Shown in pieces: positions 1 through 5,336 of a DNA stretch of 9,485 bases (position 1 is its first letter; every line of letters starts with the position of its first letter). The notes below the pieces were generated by a model that saw nothing but the letters and a program-made list of their open reading frames with translations, was not told the DNA's origin and did no database searches. Location of the stretch: assembly GCA_003343605.1 (NCBI GenBank), contig QAKW01000051.1, positions 1 through 9,485 on the forward strand, written 5' to 3'. The translations under genes were made by a program, and so were the position numbers. Source of the stretch: Clostridiales bacterium. GTDB taxonomy: Bacteria > Bacillota > Clostridia > Oscillospirales > QAKW01.

Positions 1-680
1 AGCTGCGCGGGGAGCTTTCTTCTCTGAAGGCATCGGCCGGCAGCAGTGTCAAAACGCTGTCTACGCCGCGCAGCGGCTACTTTTCGCTGGTTACAGATGG
101 ACTGGAAGATCAGCTGACTCCGGAATATTTAAAAGATCTTACAGTGGATCATTTTGATGAGGCGGTGGAACGCTGCAACAGCGGAAGCAAAAATCCCGAT
201 CATGTGGGAAAGCTTGTTTATGATAATTCCTGGTCGGTTGCCGTAAAAATACCGGCGCGATTTTCCGAACGCCTGGAAACAGACCAGACTGTCTATATCC
301 GGATTCCCTCATTTGGCACTGATCGGATCAAATGCACCGTAAGCGATATCCGGAAAAGCGGTGAGGAGTGTATTCTGGTTTTATCGTCTTCTGTAATCAA
401 TGATAATATCCTGACACTTCGAATGGAGGATATCAGCCTGATTTTACAAAGTTACAGCGGAGTGCAGGTGCGCCAGAGTGCGCTGCGCAAAGTGGATGGA
501 GAAGACGGTGTTTATGTAAAGGTTGGATTGCTGCTGCGCTATAAGAAGGTCCATATTCTTTATAACGACGGCGTGAACGCCATTATCGAATATAATGCGC
601 TGAACAGCGGCGGGCTGCGGATTTATGATCAGGTCGTCTATAAGGGATCAAATCTATATGATGGAAAGGCGGTTTCCTGA
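1..680 (+). CDS. HlyD-family membrane-fusion/adaptor protein, C-terminal part (5' end outside window)
   Basis: The open frame enters from the left edge (first full codon at base 3) and runs 225 residues to TGA at 678-680, so only the C-terminal part is present. The visible piece begins with what looks like the end of a helical hairpin, followed by TPRSGYFSLVTDGLED, which matches the returning half of a lipoyl-like domain in Gram-positive HlyD-type adaptors (typically P-x-SGYF then DG-E). The rest is beta-strand-rich with alternating hydrophobic residues, as in the barrel and membrane-proximal domains of this family. Such proteins are anchored by one N-terminal helix and act outside the membrane, usually with an ABC or other exporter; the partner cannot be seen here. 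The stop overlaps the yggS start (TGATG), suggesting translational coupling. A GTG at 144 is in frame but homology-like sequence continues upstream, so it is not the start. Family call is reasonably confident; transported substrate unknown. Confidence 0.7.
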   Translation, partial: LRGELSSLKASAGSSVKTLSTPRSGYFSLVTDGLEDQLTPEYLKDLTVDHFDEAVERCNSGSKNPDHVGKLVYDNSWSVAVKIPARFSERLETDQTVYIRIPSFGTDRIKCTVSDIRKSGEECILVLSSSVINDNILTLRMEDISLILQSYSGVQVRQSALRKVDGEDGVYVKVGLLLRYKKVHILYNDGVNAIIEYNALNSGGLRIYDQVVYKGSNLYDGKAVS

Positions 681-1351
681 TGGATAAAGAGGGAATCAAA
701 AAAAATGTTGAAATGGTGCTGCAGCAGCTGGAAGGGCATGATACGCAGCTTCTGGCCGCAACGAAAACCAGAACGCCGGAGGAAATCAACTGGGCAATTG
801 AATGCGGGGTCCGGCATATCGGAGAAAACAGAGTGCAGGAACTGCTGGAAAAATATGAAGCCATCAATAAAGCGCAGGTTCAGATCCATCTCATCGGCAG
901 GCTGCAGACCAATAAGGTGAAATATATTATTGATAAGGTGGATCTGATCCATTCAGTAGATTCCGCCCGGCTTGCGGCGGAAATCTCAAAACGCGCCCTG
1001 GCTTTTGGAAAAACGCAGGATATTCTGCTGGAGGTCAATATTGGTGGAGAGGCTTCGAAAGGCGGCGTTGCAGAGCAGGATATTCCTCCTCTTTTGGACG
1101 AAATTTCCTCTCTTTCCGGGATCAGGGTGCGCGGCCTGATGTGCATTCCGCCCCCTGCCGTAAAAAAACATCAAAATCGGGAATATTTTTTTAAAATGCA
1201 CCAATTGTTAGTTGACATAAAGGCAAAAAAGTTGGATAATATCCATATGGATATTCTATCTATGGGAATGTCTAATGATTATGAAGATGCAATCGACGCA
1301 GGGAGTTCTTTTATAAGAATAGGCCGCGGCATTTTCGGAGCAAGAAATTAA
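680..1351 (+). CDS. yggS: YggS/YlmE family pyridoxal-phosphate homeostasis protein
   Basis: A 223-residue protein, the usual length for this PLP-binding, alanine-racemase-fold (fold type III) family. The PLP Schiff-base lysine is K29 in LLAATKT. GENRVQEL (48-55), HLIGRLQTNK (70-79) and the phosphate-binding C-terminal region SMGMSNDYEDAI ... RIGRGIFG (194-220) are family hallmarks. Known members carry PLP but have no proven catalytic activity; they buffer free PLP and influence amino-acid and vitamin B6 balance in the cytosol. The ATG at 680 overlaps the preceding TGA by one base, and no better start lies nearby. It sits directly upstream of sepF, as ylmE does in Bacillus, a conserved linkage of B6 homeostasis with the division cluster whose reason is not known. 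Intact, no odd residues seen. Confidence 0.96.
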   Translation: MDKEGIKKNVEMVLQQLEGHDTQLLAATKTRTPEEINWAIECGVRHIGENRVQELLEKYEAINKAQVQIHLIGRLQTNKVKYIIDKVDLIHSVDSARLAAEISKRALAFGKTQDILLEVNIGGEASKGGVAEQDIPPLLDEISSLSGIRVRGLMCIPPPAVKKHQNREYFFKMHQLLVDIKAKKLDNIHMDILSMGMSNDYEDAIDAGSSFIRIGRGIFGARN

Positions 1352-1367
1352 CCGGAGGTTTAACTTT

Positions 1368-1817
1368 ATGAGCAAATGGGAAAAATTCAAGGCGGTTATC
1401 GGTATTCCGGATGATAACGATATCGTTGGCGGTGAGGATAGAACAGAGGCCGAGCCTCAACGGGCGCCTGCGCCGGAAGAACCGGCCCAGCCCAAGAAGG
1501 AGATACACCGCCCCGCGGCAAAGCCCGCATCTCCGGCGGCAGCCAGAGGGCAGGTTAATATGGTGATTATTAAATCGAGCGATTATGGCGATGCGCGCAC
1601 GGTTGCGGATCATATTCTTGGGAACCGCGCGGTTTTGCTGAATCTTGAAAACTTCAACAAAGAGATGGCGCAGCGTATTTTGGATTTTCTGAGCGGCGTT
1701 GTTTACGCGCAGGGCGGTGATCTGCAGCGCGTTGCACATAGTACTTACGCAGTAACGCCCCGCAATGTTGGCCTTCAGGGCGAGCTGACGGATGAGCTGA
1801 AAGACGAGGTTTTTTAA
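1368..1817 (+). CDS. sepF: Cell division protein SepF
   Basis: A 149-residue protein of typical SepF size. Residues 1-14 (MSKWEKFKAVIGIP) form the short amphipathic membrane-binding helix; 25-62 is a Pro/Ala/Glu-rich linker; the SepF core runs about 63-135, with VNMVIIKSSDYGDA, the ADHILGNRAVLLNLEN strand-helix segment, the RILDFLSGVVYAQGG region and VTPRNV. SepF tethers FtsZ to the membrane, shapes the Z-ring and acts in septum assembly at mid-cell. The ATG is preceded by GGAGG (1354-1358) at good spacing, 16 bases after yggS. The stop at 1815-1817 is two bases before the yggT TTG start, and the end of sepF carries the yggT ribosome binding site, so the two are probably co-translated. Confidence 0.97.
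   Translation: MSKWEKFKAVIGIPDDNDIVGGEDRTEAEPQRAPAPEEPAQPKKEIHRPAAKPASPAAARGQVNMVIIKSSDYGDARTVADHILGNRAVLLNLENFNKEMAQRILDFLSGVVYAQGGDLQRVAHSTYAVTPRNVGLQGELTDELKDEVF
1806..1810 (+). promoter_or_regulatory. Ribosome binding site deciding the TTG start of yggT
   Basis: GAGGT lies inside the last codons of sepF, nine bases before TTG at 1820. No ATG or GTG that would preserve the conserved YggT N-terminal helix is available, so this site decides the start. Confidence 0.7.
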
Positions 1818-1819
1818 AA

Positions 1820-2101
1820 TTGTTTCAGATCACGCTCTATGTTTTTACAAGGCTGGTTAGTCTTTATGCATTGATCATGCTGATTTACTGCCTTGCAACC
1901 TGGTTTATCCGGGATCGGAATCATAAAGTGTTCCGCTTTCTCGCTGCTATCGCAGAACCGCCCCTGTGGCCTATTAAAAAATTTCTCGGGCGGTTCTATT
2001 ATTTTCAGAATTCCCCGATTGATTTTTCGCCGCTGATTTTGTTTTTTCTCCTGCGGGTTCTGATTTCGCTGCTGAGCTGGCTGGCGAGGTATCTGCCTTG
2101 A
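1820..2101 (+). CDS. YggT/YlmG family small membrane protein
   Basis: A 93-residue protein with two hydrophobic segments (about 4-26 and 70-91) separated by a basic amphipathic stretch. The motif EPPLWPIKK (46-54) and PIDFSPLILFF (66-76) match the YggT repeat unit (E-P-hydrophobic-P-I-R/K, then D-x-SP). It is known as ylmG in Bacillus and is implicated in membrane, division or nucleoid-related processes in bacteria and plastids, without a settled biochemical function. Translation starts at TTG (1820) two bases after the sepF stop, with the ribosome binding site inside sepF. Its own TGA overlaps the TTG start of ylmH. Single-unit version: two-helix length, not the doubled form of E. coli YggT. 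Confidence 0.93.
   Translation: MFQITLYVFTRLVSLYALIMLIYCLATWFIRDRNHKVFRFLAAIAEPPLWPIKKFLGRFYYFQNSPIDFSPLILFFLLRVLISLLSWLARYLP
2086..2090 (+). promoter_or_regulatory. Ribosome binding site deciding the TTG start of ylmH
   Basis: GAGGT seven bases before TTG at 2098, inside the 3' end of yggT. The only nearby ATG (2167) would delete 23 residues and has no well-spaced ribosome binding site. Confidence 0.65.
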
Positions 2102-2841
2102 GGGAACGGAATTATTTTAACGCGAAGATCCAGGATTTGATCCAAAGGGAAGCCGGTGGTGCAGGAATGGCTTTTTCCTCTTTTTTAACGCCGGAGGAGA
2201 GCGCGGAAGCTGCGGCGATCTGCCGGAATGCAGGCGTATCTTTTCTGCTTTACGGCGGGTATGAGGAAAGCGAACGAAAAATATTGGCGGTTTCCTCCCT
2301 GGATACGCAGCAGCTGAAAGAGTGCTTTCCGATCCGTTTGATTGAGGTTGCTTGCGCGCATCCCGATGAATTATCAAACCGGGATGTTTTGGGGGCGCTG
2401 ATGGCAGCAGGTATTCGCCGCGATGTTTTGGGGGATATCATTGTAAGGGACGGCCTGATTTTAATTTTTGCATTGGATTCAATCACGGATTTTCTATTAC
2501 AGAATATTACTTCGGTTGGCAGGCAACAGGTTCATTTATCAGAGGCTTCGATGCAATTGAAAATACCGGAGCCTCATTTTGAGTTTTTCAGGATAACGGC
2601 CGCCTCACTGCGTGCAGATGCGGTGATCGGCGGTTTATGCCGGGTATCCCGGGAGCAGGCCAGCAGGTTGATTGATGAAAAGCGGGTTTTGCTGAATCAC
2701 TGTTTATTGGAAAAGAAAACAAAAGAGGTTACCGCAGGAGACTGTTTGATTCTGCGTGGTTTTGGCAAGTGGAAGATTGATGCATGCGATTGCCGGACCA
2801 AAAAGGGGCGCGTTGTGCTGGAATGTCGAAAATATAGTTAG
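2098..2841 (+). CDS. ylmH: YlmH-type S4-domain RNA-binding protein (ribosome quality control)
   Basis: A 247-residue protein. The central region carries the YlmH signature DVLGALMAAGIRRDVLGDI (96-114), and residues about 171-230 form an S4 RNA-binding domain: LRADAVIGGLCRVSREQASR, LIDEKRVLLN, then VTAGDCLILRGFGKWKI. In Bacillus, YlmH (also called RqcP2) is reported to bind the large subunit during ribosome-associated quality control of stalled nascent chains, in parallel with the small S4 protein RqcP; a cytosolic role on 50S particles is therefore the best functional guess. Its presence in the sepF/divIVA cluster is ancient and conserved. TTG start (2098) overlaps the yggT TGA, implying coupling. 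The N-terminus is slightly short and divergent (lacks a clear His-Phe-x-DP-R pattern), but the C-terminal half is diagnostic. Confidence 0.92.
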   Translation: MRERNYFNAKIQDLIQREAGGAGMAFSSFLTPEESAEAAAICRNAGVSFLLYGGYEESERKILAVSSLDTQQLKECFPIRLIEVACAHPDELSNRDVLGALMAAGIRRDVLGDIIVRDGLILIFALDSITDFLLQNITSVGRQQVHLSEASMQLKIPEPHFEFFRITAASLRADAVIGGLCRVSREQASRLIDEKRVLLNHCLLEKKTKEVTAGDCLILRGFGKWKIDACDCRTKKGRVVLECRKYS

Positions 2842-2845
2842 GAGG
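2840..2845 (+). promoter_or_regulatory. Strong ribosome binding site of divIVA
   Basis: A full AGGAGG, overlapping the ylmH TAG stop codon, eight bases before the divIVA ATG at 2854. It is the strongest site in the first operon, fitting an abundant structural protein. Confidence 0.8.
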
Positions 2846-2853
2846 ATGTTGCA

Positions 2854-3735
2854 ATGTTAACGCCGGAAGCAATTCAGAAAAAAGAATTTGAGCAGAGCGT
2901 TCTGGGGGGATACCGCCGGGATGAAGTAGACGCTTTTTTAGATGAAATCGAGGCGGATTATCGAAAGCTGTATGTGGAAAATACGGAAATGGTGGAAAAA
3001 CTAAAGGTTTGCCTTTCCAAAATAGAGGATTATAAAAAAGACGAGGAGTTTTTAAAAACCGCCATTATCAACGCCCAGAAACTGAATGAAACAACATTGC
3101 ATGAGATCGAATTGCGGGAAAAGGAAGTAGAACTTTCCAGCAAGGAGAAAGCGGCTGAAATTATTGCGCATGCTGAAGAGCAGGCTAAGGCGATTGTTCA
3201 GAAGGCGGAGCGGGAATCGGCAGACGCCGTGCGCGCCGCGCGGGAGCAGTGCCGTTCGGAAATCGATGCGGAACAGAAAAAGGCTGCCGACGCCATACGC
3301 CTGATTCATAAGGAAACCGAAGCCGAGCAGAAAAAGCTCGATTATATCCATAAACAGGTTGCCGATTTCAAAAATACGATTCTGGAAATTTATAAAGCGC
3401 ACCTTACCTCGATTTCAAAACTGCCGGACTTTAAATCAGAGGATGAACCGCCAAAGGCAGAGCCTGCGGTTCCTTCAGAGCCGGCGCCTGCTCAGCCGGA
3501 GGTTAAAATAGCGGCAGCCCAGCCGGAAAAAGCTGAAAAATCAGAGATTGAAAAGGAGCCGGAACCTGAAAAAACCACTGTAAAACCGGTTAAACCGGAA
3601 GGCAATACCGTTGAGTTTAAGCTAAATGCGAAGCCAGAGAAAAAAACAGAGCAAAATCGTAAGCCTTCTGCCAATTCCCTGAAATTTGAAAATTTGAAAT
3701 TCGGCGTGGACTATGATATTAATAAAGATGAATAA
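2854..3735 (+). CDS. divIVA: DivIVA-family septum/pole scaffold protein
   Basis: A 293-residue DivIVA homologue, longer than the 164-residue Bacillus protein because of its tail. Residues 2-40 are the N-terminal lipid-binding domain (LTPEAIQKKEF ... GGYRRDEVDAFLDEIE). Residues about 40-75 and 85-190 are charged heptad-like helices expected to form coiled coils. Residues about 195-272 are a low-complexity Pro/Glu/Lys/Ala linker, and 275-290 (SLKFENLKFGVDYDI) is a distinct hydrophobic/acidic tail. DivIVA binds negatively curved membrane at the septum and poles and recruits division, wall-growth or chromosome-positioning partners. Against the Bacillus N-terminus, the membrane loop reads S-V-L-G-G-Y rather than S-F-R-G-Y: one residue inserted and the aromatic/basic pair replaced. 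The alignment is from memory. Next gene is lspA, whose ribosome binding site overlaps the divIVA stop. Confidence 0.95.
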   Translation: MLTPEAIQKKEFEQSVLGGYRRDEVDAFLDEIEADYRKLYVENTEMVEKLKVCLSKIEDYKKDEEFLKTAIINAQKLNETTLHEIELREKEVELSSKEKAAEIIAHAEEQAKAIVQKAERESADAVRAAREQCRSEIDAEQKKAADAIRLIHKETEAEQKKLDYIHKQVADFKNTILEIYKAHLTSISKLPDFKSEDEPPKAEPAVPSEPAPAQPEVKIAAAQPEKAEKSEIEKEPEPEKTTVKPVKPEGNTVEFKLNAKPEKKTEQNRKPSANSLKFENLKFGVDYDINKDE

Positions 3736-3739
3736 GGAG
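3734..3739 (+). promoter_or_regulatory. Ribosome binding site deciding the TTG start of lspA
   Basis: AAGGAG overlapping the divIVA TAA, seven bases before TTG at 3747. The first internal Met is residue 58, far too late for LspA, so TTG must be the start (a second TTG at 3756 is less well spaced). Confidence 0.75.
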
Positions 3740-3746
3740 TAACCTC

Positions 3747-4253
3747 TTGAAACTTTTGAGGCGATATTATTGGATTCTTTTATCGGCTTTCGCAGTTTTA
3801 CTGGATCAGATTACAAAGCTGATTATAGTAAAAAGTATCCCGATTAATGATTCGATCACTATAATTCCGGGATTTTTTTCCTTATCCCATGTGCGCAATA
3901 CAGGCGCAGCTTTTGGGATGCTCTCGGAGCAGCGGTGGATCTTTATGGTTTTTACCGTTGTTGTATTAATCGCAGCGGTTTTGGGTCTTTGCTCTGGGAA
4001 AATAAAAAATCCATGGGGAATCGTGGCGCTCTCTCTGATCATTGGCGGCGGAATCGGCAATATGATCGATCGTATTTTTTTGGGAGAGGTGATCGATTTT
4101 TTTGCATTTAATTTCTGGGGATTTCAATTCGCGGTATTTAATGTGGCCGATATTTTTGTTTGCTGTGGTACGGTGATACTGGCGTTTTATATATTTCTCT
4201 CGGATGATTTTAATGCCAGGCATAAGGATGAGCCGGAAGATGGAACAGATTGA
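3747..4253 (+). CDS. lspA: Lipoprotein signal peptidase (signal peptidase II)
   Basis: A 168-residue polytopic membrane aspartic protease that cleaves the signal peptide of diacylglyceryl-modified prolipoproteins. Four hydrophobic segments are visible (about 8-30, 65-83, 88-104, 128-150). The conserved N-terminal Asp is D20 (LLDQITK), with NTGAAFG at 51-57, GNMIDR at 104-109 and FNVAD at 131-135. The expected catalytic pair is D108 and D135; N105, N132 and A134 are also in place. The intervals between these residues match those I recall for Bacillus LspA (D14, N99, D102, N126, A128, D129) with a constant shift of six, so the enzyme looks fully functional. The C-terminal tail is charged and short. 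The end overlaps the downstream pseudouridine synthase gene by 14 bases or more, as lspA does with ylyB-like genes in many Firmicutes. Confidence 0.97.
   Translation: MKLLRRYYWILLSAFAVLLDQITKLIIVKSIPINDSITIIPGFFSLSHVRNTGAAFGMLSEQRWIFMVFTVVVLIAAVLGLCSGKIKNPWGIVALSLIIGGGIGNMIDRIFLGEVIDFFAFNFWGFQFAVFNVADIFVCCGTVILAFYIFLSDDFNARHKDEPEDGTD
4224..4228 (+). promoter_or_regulatory. Candidate ribosome binding site for the rluD-type gene
   Basis: AAGGA inside the 3' end of lspA, 11 bases before ATG 4240. The spacing is somewhat long. Together with family N-termini it favours 4240 over the in-frame ATGs at 4204, 4213 and 4228, but weakly. Confidence 0.4.
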
Positions 4254-5160
4254 ATTGATTTCAGGGGAAACGGGGCGGAGGCTGGATATTTTTGTTTCTG
4301 AAAAGCTTTCGGGGTTTTCGCGTTCCCGTATTGAAGCGCTGCTTGCACAGGGGCAAATCACTGTGAATGGCGCACATGCTCCAAAAAGTTACCGGCTGCG
4401 CACCGGGGACCGGATTTTAATCTTGGTTCCTCCGCTGGAAGAAAGTGTTCCGCAGGCCTGCGAGATGCCGCTGGATATTCTTTTTGAGGATGAAGATCTT
4501 CTGGTATTGAATAAACCGAAGGGGGTTGTAGTTCATCCGGCTCCGGGACATCCGGGCGATACGCTGGTAAACGGTCTGCTGGCGCATTGCGGGGAAAGCC
4601 TCTCTGGAATCAACGGAGAAAAGAGGCCCGGCATTGTTCATCGCATCGATAAAGACACCAGCGGTCTTTTGGTGATTGCCAAAAACGATGTTGCCCATCA
4701 GGGCTTATCCAAACAGTTTGAAACCCACTCGATAGACCGGATTTACGAAACGGTGGTTTACGGGCGTATGAAAGAGCAGCAGGGAACGATCGATGCGCCG
4801 ATCGGGCGCAGCCAGAAGGACCGTAAAAAAATGGCGGTGAATATGCGGAATGCCAGGCATGCCGTAACCCATTATTCGGTTTTATCACAGTTTAGGCAGT
4901 TTGCATATCTTGCCTGCCGGCTGGAGACCGGGCGTACGCATCAAATCAGAGTACATCTTGCTTCAATTGGCCACTTTGTTCTGGGTGATCTTGTATATGG
5001 CAGGGCTGTGCCTGGGTTTAAAACGGATTTTGAGGGGCAGTGTCTGCATGCCAAAGTACTCGGGTTTACTCATCCGGTTACCGGGCGTAGGCTTTATTTT
5101 GAAAGCCCGCTTCCGGAATATTTTAAAAATGTCTTGACAAAACTGGAGCGAATGGAGTAA
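4240..5160 (+). CDS. RluA/RluD-family pseudouridine synthase (YlyB-like)
   Basis: A 306-residue protein from ATG 4240. Residues about 10-68 form an S4 RNA-binding domain (RRLDIFVSEKL, SRSRIEALLAQGQITVNG, LRTGDRI). The catalytic domain follows, with VLNKPKGVVVHP (89-100) and the signature HRIDKDTSGLLVIAK (134-148), whose first Asp, D137, is the catalytic nucleophile of the family. LETGRTHQIRVHLASIGH later in the protein is the second conserved block. The enzyme isomerises uridine to pseudouridine in RNA; the S4-plus-RluA layout and lspA adjacency match RluD-type large-subunit rRNA enzymes and Bacillus ylyB, but the exact target uridines cannot be read from sequence. In-frame ATGs at 4204, 4213 and 4228 would add up to 12 residues; the family N-terminus fits 4240 best. 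The final codons contain the promoter of the next transcription unit. Confidence 0.93.
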   Translation: MEQIELISGETGRRLDIFVSEKLSGFSRSRIEALLAQGQITVNGAHAPKSYRLRTGDRILILVPPLEESVPQACEMPLDILFEDEDLLVLNKPKGVVVHPAPGHPGDTLVNGLLAHCGESLSGINGEKRPGIVHRIDKDTSGLLVIAKNDVAHQGLSKQFETHSIDRIYETVVYGRMKEQQGTIDAPIGRSQKDRKKMAVNMRNARHAVTHYSVLSQFRQFAYLACRLETGRTHQIRVHLASIGHFVLGDLVYGRAVPGFKTDFEGQCLHAKVLGFTHPVTGRRLYFESPLPEYFKNVLTKLERME

Positions 5161-5163
5161 TAT
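5134..5163 (+). promoter_or_regulatory. Candidate sigma-A promoter for the thiT riboswitch transcript
   Basis: A perfect -35 hexamer TTGACA (5134-5139) inside the 3' end of the rluD-type gene and a -10 TAATAT (5158-5163) overlapping its TAA stop, with an 18-base spacer. A start near 5170 would put the TPP aptamer at the very 5' end of the message, as expected. An overlapping TATATT (5161-5166) would give a 21-base spacer and is less likely. Confidence 0.65.
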
Positions 5164-5176
5164 ATTATCGAAATTT

Positions 5177-5280
5177 GAAAACGGGGTGCTGAGTGCGACT
5201 CGGCTGAGAGGGCGGATTGATTCGTCTAACCCATGAACCTGATGCGGGTAATGCCGACGTAGGAATAATCACTTGTTTTC
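5177..5280 (+). promoter_or_regulatory. TPP riboswitch (THI-box aptamer)
   Basis: The conserved THI-box core is present in order: ACGGGGTGCTGAG (5181-5193), CTGAGAGGG (5203-5211), AACCC (5228-5232), GAACCTGATGCGGGTAATGC (5235-5254) and GACGTAGGAA (5256-5265). P2 is GGGT/ACCC. P3 is CTGAGT/ACTCGG (5189-5194 with 5198-5203), an optional wobble-rich stem lies at about 5212-5225, and P5 is CGG/CCG around GGGTAATGCC. The flanks GAAAAC (5177-5182) and GTTTTC (5275-5280) are exactly complementary and could close an extended P1. It binds thiamine pyrophosphate. With an intrinsic terminator directly downstream and a thiamine transporter gene after it, TPP binding should switch transcription off. Confidence 0.97.
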
Positions 5281-5283
5281 TTG

Positions 5284-5323
5284 AGCCCTGCGCCGTGTAT
5301 TTACAGCGCAGGGCTTGATTTTT
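5284..5323 (+). terminator. Intrinsic terminator, expression platform of the TPP riboswitch
   Basis: A perfect 10-base-pair stem, AGCCCTGCGC (5284-5293) with GCGCAGGGCT (5306-5315), extendable by three pairs (TTG/TGA, two of them wobbles). It encloses a 12-base loop and is followed by TTTTT (5319-5323). It lies between aptamer and start codon, so it attenuates rather than ends transcription. The thiT ribosome binding site begins immediately after the T-run. Confidence 0.88.
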
Positions 5324-5330
5324 GGAGGGG
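5324..5330 (+). promoter_or_regulatory. Ribosome binding site of thiT
   Basis: GGAGGGG, six bases before ATG 5337 and directly abutting the terminator T-run, so it is transcribed only when the terminator is bypassed. Confidence 0.75.
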
Positions 5331-5336
5331 TAAAAA

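Noticed and set aside
144..680. GTG 144 as the start of the HlyD-like gene
   Set aside because: The frame is open to the left edge and carries the characteristic SGYF...DG motif before this codon, so the gene begins outside the window.
1311..1739. 142-residue minus-strand open frame opposite sepF
   Set aside because: Composition mirrors the Pro/Ala-rich linker of sepF read backwards; no plausible start signal or domain.
3681..3692. GAAATTTGAAAA at the divIVA 3' end repeated at 5170-5181 before the riboswitch
   Set aside because: A 12-base A/T-rich match in this length of sequence with coding constraint at one site is readily coincidental; no longer similarity surrounds it.
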